Shown piece after piece: positions 17,469 through 26,347 of a stretch of DNA of 63,723 nt (positions within the stretch are counted from its first letter, which is position 1; each line of letters starts with the position of its first letter). Origin of the DNA: Desulfurivibrio sp. (lineage in GTDB: Bacteria; Desulfobacterota; Desulfobulbia; Desulfobulbales; SURF-16); NCBI GenBank assembly GCA_003605035.1, contig QZKJ01000053.1:163507-227229 (forward strand), read 5' to 3'. The notes beneath the pieces are model-generated. The model was given only the letters and a program-made list of their open reading frames with translations, was not told the origin of the DNA and made no database searches. The position numbers were made by a program, and so were the translations under genes.

Positions 17469-18614
17469 ATGTTTGATTTTGTCTTTCACAATCCGACGAA
17501 GATCGTCTTTGGCCGCCGGCAGGAGGAAACCATCGGCGAGGAGTTGAAAAATGCCGGGATGCGCAGGGTGCTGTTTATCTATGGCCGGAACTCGATTAAA
17601 CGTTCCGGCCTGTTTGACCGGATAACGGCAAGCCTCGACAGAAGCGGCATCAGCTATGTGGAATACGGCGGGGTGGTGTCCAACCCGGTACTCTCGCATA
17701 CCAGGCAGGGGGTGGAACTGGCCAGGCGGGAAGGGGTGGAGGCCGTGCTGGCGGTGGGCGGCGGGTCGGTGCTTGATGAGGGCAAGGCCATTGCCGTGGG
17801 CGCCCTGGCGGATGATGATGTCTGGAACTATTTTACCGGCAAGGAGGTTGCCGGGGCCCTGCCCGTCTTTACGGTGCTGACCCTGGCCGCCACCGGCAGC
17901 GAAATGAATGGCAATGCCGTGGTCACCAACGAGGAGACCCGGCAGAAATATAATATCGGTTCTCCCCATGTCTATCCCAGGGTATCCATTCTCAACCCGG
18001 AGTTGACCATCTCCGTGCCCCGCGACTACTCGGCCTATGGCGCGGTTGACGCCATTGCCCATGTGATTGAAGGGTATTTCACCAGGCAGGCCGGTTCCCA
18101 CCTGCAGGACCGGCTGGTTGAGGGCATCATCAAGACGGTGATTGAGACCAGCAATGTGATCATGCGGGAGCCTGATAATTACCCGGCCCGGGCGGAATTC
18201 ATGTGGGCCGCCACCCTGGCGCTGAACGGCTTGACCACCGCCGGGCTCAGGGAGTATAGTTTTCCTAATCATATGATAGAGCATTCTCTCAGCGCCATCT
18301 ACAACATCGCCCATGGGGCCGGGCTGGCCATCGTCATGCCCGCCTGGATGAAGTGGTATTCGGCCAGGGCGCCGGAGCGCTTTGCCCGCTTTGCCCGGGA
18401 GGTCTTCGGCAGGGAGGGGGCGGCGGCGGGCATCAGCGCCCTGGAAGAGTGGTTTGCCGCCATTGACGCCCCGGTCCGGTTAGGTGAGGTCAATATTCCG
18501 GCCGGGGATATTGACATGATCGCGGCAAATGCCGCGGCACTGGCCAGCAAGTGGGGCATCGGCGATCTCTACCGCCGGGAAGTGATTGCCGAAATCCTGC
18601 AGCTGGCGGTTTGA
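17469..18614 (+). CDS. Iron-dependent alcohol dehydrogenase
   Basis: A 381-residue member of the iron-containing alcohol dehydrogenase family (butanol-dehydrogenase-like): N-terminal FGRRQEETIGEEL, the NAD-binding GGGSVLDEGKAIA, and C-terminal metal-binding His residues (AHVIEGYF, IEHSLSAIYNIAHGAGLAIVMPAW). It reduces aldehydes or oxidises alcohols with NAD(P)H, cytoplasmic. The ATG at 17469 has AAAAGGAG seven bases upstream; an ATG further up at 17439 is not needed for the domain. Monocistronic. Confidence 0.92.
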   Translation: MFDFVFHNPTKIVFGRRQEETIGEELKNAGMRRVLFIYGRNSIKRSGLFDRITASLDRSGISYVEYGGVVSNPVLSHTRQGVELARREGVEAVLAVGGGSVLDEGKAIAVGALADDDVWNYFTGKEVAGALPVFTVLTLAATGSEMNGNAVVTNEETRQKYNIGSPHVYPRVSILNPELTISVPRDYSAYGAVDAIAHVIEGYFTRQAGSHLQDRLVEGIIKTVIETSNVIMREPDNYPARAEFMWAATLALNGLTTAGLREYSFPNHMIEHSLSAIYNIAHGAGLAIVMPAWMKWYSARAPERFARFAREVFGREGAAAGISALEEWFAAIDAPVRLGEVNIPAGDIDMIAANAAALASKWGIGDLYRREVIAEILQLAV

Positions 18615-18689
18615 TATCCAGCCTGCCCAGGTACGGCATGCGGCATGCCAGGCTGTTAGGCTGAAAGCGGGAGGCTGCTGAAAGACCCC

Positions 18690-19136
18690 TTGGAGAATTT
18701 TCTTGTCGAACATGGCCTGCCGGCGCTGTTCCTGCTCAGCTTTCTGGCAGCCACCGTCATCCCGCTCGGTTCGGAATGGCTGGTGGTGACGCTCATCCTG
18801 CAGAGCTATCAGCCGGAATATGTGGTGGCCGTGGCCACGGCGGGAAATTATCTCGGCGCCTGCACCACCTATCTGGTCGGTCTGTGGGGTGCTGTTTTCC
18901 TGATTACCAGGGTCATGCGCATTGACCAGGCTACGCTGGCCAGGGCCCGGCTGCTTTATCGCCGCTACGGTTCCTGGTCTCTGCTTTTTTCGTGGCTGCC
19001 GCTCATCGGCGATCCCCTCTGCCTGATGGGCGGGGCATTGCGCATCAATTTCATCCTGTTTTCCCTGCTGGTGGTGGCCGGCAAGCTGGTCCGTTACGCA
19101 GCGGTAGCGGCGCTGACCGCCGCGGCCATGCCCTGA
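18690..19136 (+). CDS. YqaA-like SNARE/DedA-family membrane protein
   Basis: A 148-residue inner-membrane protein of the YqaA branch of the DedA-like (VTT domain) family, with about four membrane segments, an early Glu-bearing IPLGSEWLVV, a G-x-x-x-TYLVGLWG segment, and the WLPLIGDPLCLMGGALR signature. DedA proteins support membrane homeostasis or lipid scrambling in some bacteria. The start is TTG; GGGAGG is about 16 bases upstream, so the start is approximate. Confidence 0.75.
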   Translation: MENFLVEHGLPALFLLSFLAATVIPLGSEWLVVTLILQSYQPEYVVAVATAGNYLGACTTYLVGLWGAVFLITRVMRIDQATLARARLLYRRYGSWSLLFSWLPLIGDPLCLMGGALRINFILFSLLVVAGKLVRYAAVAALTAAAMP

Positions 19137-19237
19137 TTGCTGCGGATGAAGCAGGCGTAAAGGCAGGGTGGGCCGCCGGCAGCGCAATCAAGATATAACC
19201 CTGCCTGACAGGCAGTCCTTAGCGGAGATTTTTCCTG

Positions 19238-21220
19238 ATGCAAGGGAAACCAACTTATGAACAGTTAGAGGTGCGGGTCCGGCAGCTGGAGCAGCAGGCC
19301 AGGGCGCGGCAGGAAACCATCCTGGCCCTGGAGGAATCGGTGGAGCGTTACAGCGATCTGGTTGATAATGCCAGCGATCTCATTCACAGTGTCACCCCGG
19401 CCGGGGCCTTCCTGTACGTCAACCGGGCCTGGCGCGAGGCCCTGGGCTACAGCGAGGAGGAGATCAAGGACCTCAGGTTGATGGACATTGTCGATGAGTC
19501 ATACCGGGAGAGATGCAGCCACCTCTTCAAATGTCTGCTGGACGGCCAGCCGCTTGATCGCAACGAAACCATCTTCGTCGGCCGGGACGGCAGAAAAATA
19601 GTAGTTGAGGGCAGCTGCCGGACCAGGTTCGAGGATGGCAGGCCGGTGGCCATGACCGGCATCTTCAGGGATATCAGCGAGCGGTCCCGCAGTGAGGCGG
19701 CCCTGCGCGAGAGCGAACGGCGCTACCGGGATCTCTTTGAAAATGCCCATGATCTGATCCAGATCGTGCTGCCGGACGGACGCCTGCAATACGTGAACAA
19801 GGCCTGGCGGCAGACCTTCGGCTACAGTGAGGAGGAGATCGACGGGCTGTCCATTTTTGATCTCATTTCCCCTGAATGTCATGCCCATTGCCGGCAGACC
19901 TTCCAGCGCATCATCACGGAAGAGAGTGTGCAGTATATTGACACGGTTTTTGTCTCCAAGGAGGGCAGAAAGATCATTATCGAGGGCAATGCCTGCGGCA
20001 AATTCAAGGACGGCAAGCCGGTTTCCACCCAGTGCATCTTCCGGGATGTCACGGAAAAGAAGAAGATGGAAGAGGAACTGCTCAAGGCCCAGAAGCTGGA
20101 ATCCGTCGGGGTGTTTGCCGGCGGCATTGCCCATGATTTCAACAACCTGCTCACCGCCATCCTGGGCAATATCTCGCTGGCGAAAATGTATCTCAACCGT
20201 CAGGACGAGGTCTACCACCGCCTGGAAATGACGGAAAAGGCCTGCCTGCAGGCCAGAACCCTCACCCAGCAACTGCTCACCTTTTCCAAGGGGGGCGCAC
20301 CGATAAAGAAAACCACCACCATCGCCGAACTGATCAAGGACTCCACCAGTTTTGTCCTGCGGGGCTCGCCGGTGAAGTGCGTGTATGAACTGGCTGAAGA
20401 TCTGTGGCCCCTGGAAGTGGATGAGGGACAGCTCAGCCAGGTGGCCCAGAATCTGGTCATCAATGCCACCCAGGCCATGTCTGGCGGCGGCATTCTGACC
20501 ATCCGGGCACGAAATGTTGCGGTTTCCCCCAATAATCTGCTGACCCTGCCGCCGGGCAGATATGTGGAGCTGGCCTTTCAGGACGAGGGGGCCGGCATAC
20601 CCCCGGAGCATCTCGCCAAGATCTTTGATCCCTATTTTTCCAGCAAGCGGACCGGCAGCGGGCTCGGTCTGACCATCGCCTATTCGATCATCAGGAAACA
20701 TGACGGCATCATCACCGTTGATTCGGAGCCCGGCAGAGGATCAACCTTCACCATCTACCTGCCGGCCACGGACAAGACGGTTCCTGTCCGGCAGGAGCAG
20801 GCGGAATCCAGCCCCACCAGCCATGGCCGGATTCTCATCATGGATGATGAGGAGATCGTCCGCGAGATAGCCATTGAGATGCTGGGCTACCTCGGATGTG
20901 AAACCGCGGCGGCCCGGGACGGCAGTGAGGCGATCGCGCTGTATGTCCAGGCCAGGGAGGAGGGCAGGCCCTTTGATGCCGTGCTGATGGACCTCACCAT
21001 TGCCGGCGGCATGGGCGGCAAGGAGGCGATCGGCAAACTGCGGGCCATTGATCCCGAGGTCAAGGCCGTGGTGTCAAGCGGCTACGCCAATGATCCGATC
21101 ATGGCCAATTACCAGGATTACGGCTTCTGCGGGGTGGTGCCCAAACCCTACAAGATCCATGAACTGAGCGCGACCTTCGGCAGGATTCTCAATGGGGCCA
21201 AGGGCAGGTCTGCCAGCTGA
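19238..21220 (+). CDS. Hybrid histidine kinase (PAS-PAS-HK-REC)
   Basis: A 660-residue soluble hybrid sensor. A short coiled coil (1-40) leads into two PAS domains (about 40-155 and 165-280), a phosphoacceptor His in IAHDFNN (about residue 304), an ATPase domain with N, GAG and GLGL boxes (to about 520), and a receiver domain (about 535-650) with Asp in [13 protein letters not shown]. It lacks membrane segments. The following gene starts 16 bases later and encodes an iron-sulfur protein, so they may be co-transcribed. Signal unknown. Confidence 0.92.
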   Translation: MQGKPTYEQLEVRVRQLEQQARARQETILALEESVERYSDLVDNASDLIHSVTPAGAFLYVNRAWREALGYSEEEIKDLRLMDIVDESYRERCSHLFKCLLDGQPLDRNETIFVGRDGRKIVVEGSCRTRFEDGRPVAMTGIFRDISERSRSEAALRESERRYRDLFENAHDLIQIVLPDGRLQYVNKAWRQTFGYSEEEIDGLSIFDLISPECHAHCRQTFQRIITEESVQYIDTVFVSKEGRKIIIEGNACGKFKDGKPVSTQCIFRDVTEKKKMEEELLKAQKLESVGVFAGGIAHDFNNLLTAILGNISLAKMYLNRQDEVYHRLEMTEKACLQARTLTQQLLTFSKGGAPIKKTTTIAELIKDSTSFVLRGSPVKCVYELAEDLWPLEVDEGQLSQVAQNLVINATQAMSGGGILTIRARNVAVSPNNLLTLPPGRYVELAFQDEGAGIPPEHLAKIFDPYFSSKRTGSGLGLTIAYSIIRKHDGIITVDSEPGRGSTFTIYLPATDKTVPVRQEQAESSPTSHGRILIMDDEEIVREIAIEMLGYLGCETAAARDGSEAIALYVQAREEGRPFDAVLMDLTIAGGMGGKEAIGKLRAIDPEVKAVVSSGYANDPIMANYQDYGFCGVVPKPYKIHELSATFGRILNGAKGRSAS

Positions 21221-21236
21221 ACAAAAGGACGGGGAA

Positions 21237-22043
21237 ATGTGTGAATTCTGCACCAAACATGGAGATGGCAAAATCTGGTTCAAGAATGCCGCCAATTATG
21301 CCAATGATCTGCTGGCGGATCTGCGCCGGCGGGCCTACATCAAGGACTTTTTTCTGTCCACCATCGATGCCGGGGTGTCTACCCTGGGTCGCCTGGAGGT
21401 GCTCTACCGGAAGAAAAAGGCCCTGCCGCCCCGGCTGGTCAAGCAGATGGTGGCCAGGGCCAGGGAGGAGCATTTCGGTCAGGTGGTGACCATGGAGGAT
21501 ATCCGGGAGATCGTCGGCCGGGCCGCCACCGTGGTCCGCCTGCCCTGCGCCTGCCGCTGGGCGGCCCTGAAGAAGGAGAACCGCTGCTGTTACAGCGTCA
21601 GCTACACCCCGGAGTGCTGGTACACTGATCTTGACATGGGCTATTTCGGGCTGGCCCAGGCCCAAGGGCTGGAAGCCCTGACCCCGGCAGAGGCCATCAC
21701 CCAGATGGAGGAGCTGGAAAAAACCGGCGCGGTGCACACCATCTGGACCATGATGACTCCTTTTATCGGGGCCATCTGCAACTGCCAGCCCGGCGATTGC
21801 CTTGGCCTGCGCACCCTGGCCCTTGACGTGGAAACCATGTTCCGGGGGGAGCGGGTGGCCACGGTGGACGAGGAGCTGTGCAACGGCTGCGGCAGCTGTG
21901 CCGACGCCTGCCAGTTCTCGGCCATCACCAGCCGTCAGGCGGCTGGCGGCTTTACGGCGGAGGTCAACCATGAGCAGTGTTTCGGCTGCGGGCTCTGCCG
22001 CAATGTCTGCCCGGCCGGGGCGCTCACCATGGTCAGCCGCTGA
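21237..22043 (+). CDS. Two-[4Fe-4S] cluster protein
   Basis: A 268-residue protein. The C-terminal part holds two ferredoxin motifs, C-N-G-C-G-S-C-x-x-x-C and C-F-G-C-G-L-C-x-x-x-C-P. The first part carries further cysteines (MCEFCTKHG at the start, PCACR, CCYSV, CNCQPGDC) and is helical. It is cytoplasmic and probably passes electrons or has a redox-linked regulatory role. The ATG at 21237 is preceded by GGACGGGG. It is probably in one operon with the hybrid kinase. Confidence 0.75.
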   Translation: MCEFCTKHGDGKIWFKNAANYANDLLADLRRRAYIKDFFLSTIDAGVSTLGRLEVLYRKKKALPPRLVKQMVARAREEHFGQVVTMEDIREIVGRAATVVRLPCACRWAALKKENRCCYSVSYTPECWYTDLDMGYFGLAQAQGLEALTPAEAITQMEELEKTGAVHTIWTMMTPFIGAICNCQPGDCLGLRTLALDVETMFRGERVATVDEELCNGCGSCADACQFSAITSRQAAGGFTAEVNHEQCFGCGLCRNVCPAGALTMVSR

Positions 22044-22074
22044 GTGAATGCCGGGAAAAAGAGAATCAAGTAGA

Positions 22075-22137
22075 CAGGAGACAGGAGACAGAATGATTGA
22101 TTGATTTCATTACATTTGTTCTGCCTCCTGCCTCCTG
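22075..22137. terminator. Convergent hairpin built from 7-base units
   Basis: CAGGAGACAGGAGACAGAA (22075-22093) pairs with TTCTGCCTCCTGCCTCCTG (22119-22137); two positions become G-U pairs on the minus-strand RNA. The arms themselves are tandem 7-base units. It lies just beyond both convergent stop codons and probably ends both transcripts, although no long T-run follows. Confidence 0.65.
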
Positions 22138-22138
22138 G

Positions 22139-23035
22139 TCAATACCGGTCATCCGCATTGAAGTAGTCGAAAATGATCCGGCCCGCCTCTTCCGCCGTAT
22201 CAACGAACTGGAAGATATCCAGGTCTTCCCGGGCGATCACCCCTTCCTCCGCCAGAAAATCGAAATTGATCAGTTTTTCCCAGAACTGCCGGCCAAAGAG
22301 GAGCACCGGCAGCGGTTTGATTTTTCTGGTCTGGATCAGGGTCAGGGTCTCAAAGAGTTCATCCAGGGTGCCGAAGCCTCCCGGAAAGGCGACCAGGGCC
22401 TGGGCCCGCATGAGAAAATGCATTTTGCGGATGGAAAAGTAATGAAACTGGAAGCTCAGATCCGGGGTGATATAGGGGTTGGGGGCCTGCTCATGGGGCA
22501 GGACGATATTGAACCCCATGGTCTTGGCGCCTGTCTCAAAGGCGCCGCGGTTGGCCGCCTCCATGATGCCCGGCCCGCCGCCGGTTATCACCACCAGTTT
22601 GCAGCCGGTGCGGGCGTGGCAGATCTCCGAGAGAATTCTGCCGAGCTTTCTGGCCTCTTCGTAATAATGTGACTTGGCGACAATCCGCCTGGCCGTGGCC
22701 ACCCGCTGCTGGAAAAGCATATTGGCCGGATCGTCTGCCGCCATATTTTCCGCCTCCGTCAGTCTTTCCCGGGCGGTTTCCTCATCAGGTACCCGGCCGC
22801 CGCCAAAGACCACCACCGTGGCCTTGATGCCGTGTTCCTGCTGGAGAATCTCCGGCTTCATCAGTTCAAGCTGCAGCCGCACGGGCCGCAGTTCGTCGCG
22901 CATGAGAAAGTCGGTATCCGTATAGGAGAGTCGGTAGCTGGCAGAGGCTGTCTGCGGGCTGGGAGGGGTGTAGAGGCTAGACGTCTGGGCGTCTTCCTGG
23001 GCGCTGGGAAAGGGGTAGAAAGGTTGGGCTGGCAT
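22139..23035 (-). CDS. LOG-family protein (TIGR00730-like Rossmann fold)
   Basis: A 298-residue protein of the LOG (lysine-decarboxylase-like) family. It holds VVVFGGGRVP, ITGGGPGIMEAANRGA, and the signature PGGFGTLDELFE. Family members are cytokinin riboside 5'-monophosphate phosphoribohydrolases or nucleotide-binding proteins of unknown role. The first 40 residues are low-complexity (Pro, Gln, Ser), encoded by a repetitive GGGT-rich stretch; the conserved domain begins near residue 40. Confidence 0.88.
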   Translation of the reverse strand: MPAQPFYPFPSAQEDAQTSSLYTPPSPQTASASYRLSYTDTDFLMRDELRPVRLQLELMKPEILQQEHGIKATVVVFGGGRVPDEETARERLTEAENMAADDPANMLFQQRVATARRIVAKSHYYEEARKLGRILSEICHARTGCKLVVITGGGPGIMEAANRGAFETGAKTMGFNIVLPHEQAPNPYITPDLSFQFHYFSIRKMHFLMRAQALVAFPGGFGTLDELFETLTLIQTRKIKPLPVLLFGRQFWEKLINFDFLAEEGVIAREDLDIFQFVDTAEEAGRIIFDYFNADDRY

Positions 23036-23117
23036 GAGGTCGTTTCCGTTGCTTGATTATCTGTTCACCTGCTGATTATTGAAATGGCCAGTCTGGTTTT
23101 GTTGTTTCTGCCGCGCC

Positions 23118-23876
23118 TCACTGGATCAGCCGCCGGCGCAGCAGGATGACGGACAGCCAGCAGGCAAGCAGGGTCAGCAGCAGCGAGCCAATGATCTTGA
23201 GCAGCCAGGGCTCCTGGAACTGGCCGTAGCAGAGCATGCGGGAGAGGCTGACGATGGGGGTGAGCGGCAGCAGTTCGAAAAAGATCCTGGCCCGGGGCGC
23301 AATGGTCTGCAGCGGAAAGAAGATGCCGGAAAAGAGAAAAAGCGGGGTCAGGATCAGCGAAATAAAATAATTGAAGAATTCATAGTTGCTGGCCATTGAG
23401 GTCATGATCAGCCCGCAGGCGGCAAAAAAGAGGCCCGACATGAACAGCACGGGCAGCAGGGCCAGGGTCCAGACCGAAGGCCATACTCCGAACAGGGGCA
23501 GCATGGCCAGCATGATGATGGCCGACAGCAGCCCCTTGCTGGCGCCCCAGCAGATCTCACCCAGAGCGATATCGGTGATGCCCAGCGGGGTCATGAGAAT
23601 GGCCTCGTAGGTTTTCTGCAGGGAAAGCCGGGTATAGGAGCCGTAGGTGGTTTCAAAGGCGGCGCTGTACATCACCGAGGAGGTGACCAGGCCGGGCGCC
23701 AGAAACTGCAGGTAGGTGAGGCCGTCGATGGTCTGCATCTGCTGGCCCAGCCCGAAGCCCATGGCCAGCAGAAAGAGCAGAGGCTGGCCCAGATTGCCGA
23801 TCAGGGTGGCCATGATGTGCTTACGCCACACCCGGCTGTTGCGCAGCCACAGAGTCCGGAAACGCAGGTAATTCAT
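23118..23876 (-). CDS. ABC-2 type permease, NodJ-like
   Basis: A 252-residue permease with six membrane segments of the NodJ/ABC-2 type (LQFLAPGLVTSSVMYSAAFE, LTPLFLFSGIFFPL). The ATG overlaps the TGA of the ATPase gene (ATGA), implying translational coupling. The pair resembles NodI/NodJ-type exporters. Substrates of this group are lipo-chitooligosaccharides in rhizobia and drugs or polysaccharide parts elsewhere; the substrate here is not known. Confidence 0.88.
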   Translation of the reverse strand: MNYLRFRTLWLRNSRVWRKHIMATLIGNLGQPLLFLLAMGFGLGQQMQTIDGLTYLQFLAPGLVTSSVMYSAAFETTYGSYTRLSLQKTYEAILMTPLGITDIALGEICWGASKGLLSAIIMLAMLPLFGVWPSVWTLALLPVLFMSGLFFAACGLIMTSMASNYEFFNYFISLILTPLFLFSGIFFPLQTIAPRARIFFELLPLTPIVSLSRMLCYGQFQEPWLLKIIGSLLLTLLACWLSVILLRRRLIQ

Positions 23877-24838
23877 GATTCCCTTAATGATCTGCCGGTG
23901 AGTTGAATGAAAAGGTCTTCCAGGCTGGCCGGCCGCCGCAGCCAGCTGCGGGAGTTTTTCAGCAGGGATTCCAGCCGGCTGCAATCCTCCTGGGTGTAAA
24001 CGTAGAGCCGGTCGTTGACTCGTTCCATGGCGGCATTGCACTGTTTGAAGGATTTTTCCAGGGCGTTGAGTTCCGCTGCCGTACCCTCAATGACAAAGAC
24101 TTCGGTGCCCACCAGTTCCTTGATCAGCTGCGAGGGGGCGCCCTGGGCCACGATGCTGCCGTGGTCAAGGATGAGCACCCGGTTGCTCAGGTGTTCCACC
24201 TCGTCCAGATAATGGCTGGTGAGCAGCATGGTGGTGCCCTGCTGCTGCAGGATTTCCAGGCGCTCCCAGATGAGATGCCTGGCCTGGGGATCAAGCCCCA
24301 CGGTAGGTTCGTCCAGGATGAGCAGGCGCGGTTCGTTGATCAGGGCCCTGGCCAGCAGCAGCCGGCGGCGCTGGCCGCCGGAGAGGTGCTCGATGATCTC
24401 TTGCCTCCTGTTGGCCAGGGCGAAAAAGTCCAGGAGCTCGGCGGTCCTGGCCCGGGCCGTCCTGCCGGCGATATTGAAATAGCTGGCATAGGTCAGCAGG
24501 TTCTCTTCCACCGTGAGGTCCGGGTCCAGGCTGTCCGCCTGGGGCACCACGCCGATGAGGCGTTTGGCCGCCTGCTGCTGCCTGGGGATGTCCAACTGCA
24601 TGACCTGCATGGCGCCGCCGCTTTTTGCCACCAGGCCGAGCAGCATGTTGATGGTGGTGGTCTTGCCTGCGCCGTTCGGACCCAGGAAACCGAGGCATTC
24701 CCCCTGGCGGACGGCGAAACTGATATTGTCCACCGCGCAGCGGCTGCCGAAGAATTTGCTGAGGCCGCTGACCTGGACAATGATGTCGTCGCCGGCTGCC
24801 GGGGCAGCGGTTTGCGTGGGGGAGGGGACCGGGGTCAT
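23873..24838 (-). CDS. ABC transporter ATP-binding protein, NodI-like
   Basis: A 321-residue ABC ATPase: Walker A GPNGAGKTT, signature LSGGQRRRLLLARAL, Walker B LLILDEPTVGLDP, and the H-loop LLTSHY. A C-terminal extension of about 90 residues is typical of DrrA/NodI-type ATPases. It is the first gene of a two-gene exporter operon; the permease overlaps its stop by four bases. Confidence 0.92.
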   Translation of the reverse strand: MTPVPSPTQTAAPAAGDDIIVQVSGLSKFFGSRCAVDNISFAVRQGECLGFLGPNGAGKTTTINMLLGLVAKSGGAMQVMQLDIPRQQQAAKRLIGVVPQADSLDPDLTVEENLLTYASYFNIAGRTARARTAELLDFFALANRRQEIIEHLSGGQRRRLLLARALINEPRLLILDEPTVGLDPQARHLIWERLEILQQQGTTMLLTSHYLDEVEHLSNRVLILDHGSIVAQGAPSQLIKELVGTEVFVIEGTAAELNALEKSFKQCNAAMERVNDRLYVYTQEDCSRLESLLKNSRSWLRRPASLEDLFIQLTGRSLRES

Positions 24839-25165
24839 GATGCGCTACTATACTAAAGTGCAGCCGGCTTTGCCACTGCTCCTGCATGGTTTTTGCCCCT
24901 TTTATCGCTTGCCCCCGCCGAGTTTCCATATTAACCAGTTGAATTAAGGGGTAAAATTTGCGGAGAAAGTAATTTCCTGTCCGCGGGAATTGTGTTAACC
25001 TGTTGCTGCAGCATCCTGCTGGTAAACGAGCAGGGTCTGGCGGCATAAAGACGGTAACCCGGCGGCAGGAAAAGTGAAAAGTGAGGAGAAAAAAGTGAAA
25101 AGAAAAACCTGCACACCCAAACTCATCCTGCCTTCCCCCTCCTCACTTTTACCAAGAGGTTGAGC
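24839..25165. other. Intergenic region upstream of the Mrp operon
   Basis: A divergent promoter region of about 330 bases. Between 25064 and 25150 there is an iterated AAAAGTG/GAGG-like stretch whose arm AAAAGTGAGGAG (25077-25088) is repeated inverted as CTCCTCACTTTT (25139-25150), with GGCAGGA/TCCTGCC (25064-25070, 25126-25132) as a second pair. It could be an operator or a leader hairpin of the Mrp operon. No gene seen. Confidence 0.55.
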
Positions 25166-25693
25166 ATGCCCGGCAACTGCTCTCCTGTCAGCCTTCCGTT
25201 AGCCACCCGGCTCACCAGATTGCTGGCCCGGCTGGTACTCTATGCCGTCCTCTGGAGTGTGCTGGCCGGCCTTGACGGGCGGAGCTGGATCATCGGTCTG
25301 CCGGCTGTCTCCGCCGCCGCCTGCTGCAGTCTGTTTTTTGCTCCCCAGCGTCTCTGCCCGCTCAGTCCCCTGGGGCTGCTCCGTTTTATCCCCTTTTTTC
25401 TCAACCTGTCTTTCTGGGGCGGCTGCGATGTCATGCGCCGCGCCCTGTCGCCTGTCATGCCCTTGAATCCAGGCCTGGTGCGCTATCAGGTCAGTCTGCC
25501 CGAGGCGCCCCAGCAGGTTCTGCTGCTTAACTGCATCAGTCTGCTGCCCGGCACCATCAGCGCGGATTTTTCCGGGCAGTGCCTCACCATCCATACTATT
25601 GACCGGGATATGCCGGTCTGGTCCACCGTGCATCTGCTGGAAAGAAGGGTGGCCGCCGTCTTCGGCCTCCGCCTGGCCGGAGGCGCACCATGA
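25166..25693 (+). CDS. mrpE: Na+/H+ antiporter subunit E
   Basis: A 175-residue subunit E of the Mrp (Mnh/Sha) antiporter. It has two to three membrane segments and the MrpE core: LNLSFWGGCDVMRR, LPGTISADF, and the final ERR helix. Mrp complexes exchange cytoplasmic Na+ or other cations for H+ across the membrane. First gene of an eight-gene operon; the next gene overlaps the stop by four bases. The ATG at 25166 has AGAGG upstream. Confidence 0.88.
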   Translation: MPGNCSPVSLPLATRLTRLLARLVLYAVLWSVLAGLDGRSWIIGLPAVSAAACCSLFFAPQRLCPLSPLGLLRFIPFFLNLSFWGGCDVMRRALSPVMPLNPGLVRYQVSLPEAPQQVLLLNCISLLPGTISADFSGQCLTIHTIDRDMPVWSTVHLLERRVAAVFGLRLAGGAP

Positions 25694-25953
25694 GCTGGCA
25701 GTACTCCAGCGCGGCACTTTTTCTGCTGCTGGCCATTGTGGCGGGCCTTGGCCGCATTCTCCGCGGCCCGACCGCCGCGGACAGCATGCTGGCGGCACAG
25801 CTCTTCGGCACCTGCGGCGTGGCCATTCTGCTGCTGCTGGCCAGGGGGCTGGAGTGGGAGGTTCTGCAGGACATCGCCCTGGTCTTTGCCCTGCTGGCGG
25901 CCTTGGCCGCGGTGGCCTTTGCCCTGCGCACCTGGGGCGGCACGGAGCGGTAA
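25690..25953 (+). CDS. mrpF: Na+/H+ antiporter subunit F
   Basis: An 87-residue subunit F with three membrane segments: LLLAIVAGLGRILRGPTAADSMLAAQL is the typical MrpF start, containing RxxRGPTxxDRxxA-like residues. It overlaps MrpE by ATGA and is part of the membrane channel of the Mrp complex. Confidence 0.88.
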   Translation: MSWQYSSAALFLLLAIVAGLGRILRGPTAADSMLAAQLFGTCGVAILLLLARGLEWEVLQDIALVFALLAALAAVAFALRTWGGTER

Positions 25954-26044
25954 GTGAAAGGAAACCCGGAAATTTTCCGGATCGCCCGGCGCGCCGCGCC
26001 TGCCGGGAATGACCATAACGGCATGTTCGCCTAAGGGGGAAGGG

Positions 26045-26347
26045 ATGGGCTTATTGCATAATCTCGGCACGGTCTGCATCCTGCTCGGTATCCCGTTTTT
26101 TATCTCCGGCACCATCGGCCTGCTGCGTTTCCCGGATATCTATACCCGCCTGCATGCCCTGACCAAGGCGGATAATGTCGGCCTTGGCTTTGTGGTGCTG
26201 GGGCTCTCCCTGCAGGCCGACGGCTGGCATACGGTGGCCAGGCTGCTGCTCATCTGGCTGCTGGTGCTGATCGCCAGCTCCGCCTCCTGCCATCTGGTGG
26301 CCCGGGCCGCCCTGCGGAAGAAGATCGAGCCCTGGAGCAGGCCATGA
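26045..26347 (+). CDS. mrpG: Na+/H+ antiporter subunit G
   Basis: A 100-residue subunit G with three membrane segments: GIPFFISGTIGLLRFPDIYTRLHALTKADNVG matches the MrpG signature of glycine, arginine and FPDxYxRLHAxxKAxT. The ATG at 26045 has a purine-rich site just upstream. The spacer to MrpF (91 bases) is the largest in the operon. Confidence 0.88.
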   Translation: MGLLHNLGTVCILLGIPFFISGTIGLLRFPDIYTRLHALTKADNVGLGFVVLGLSLQADGWHTVARLLLIWLLVLIASSASCHLVARAALRKKIEPWSRP

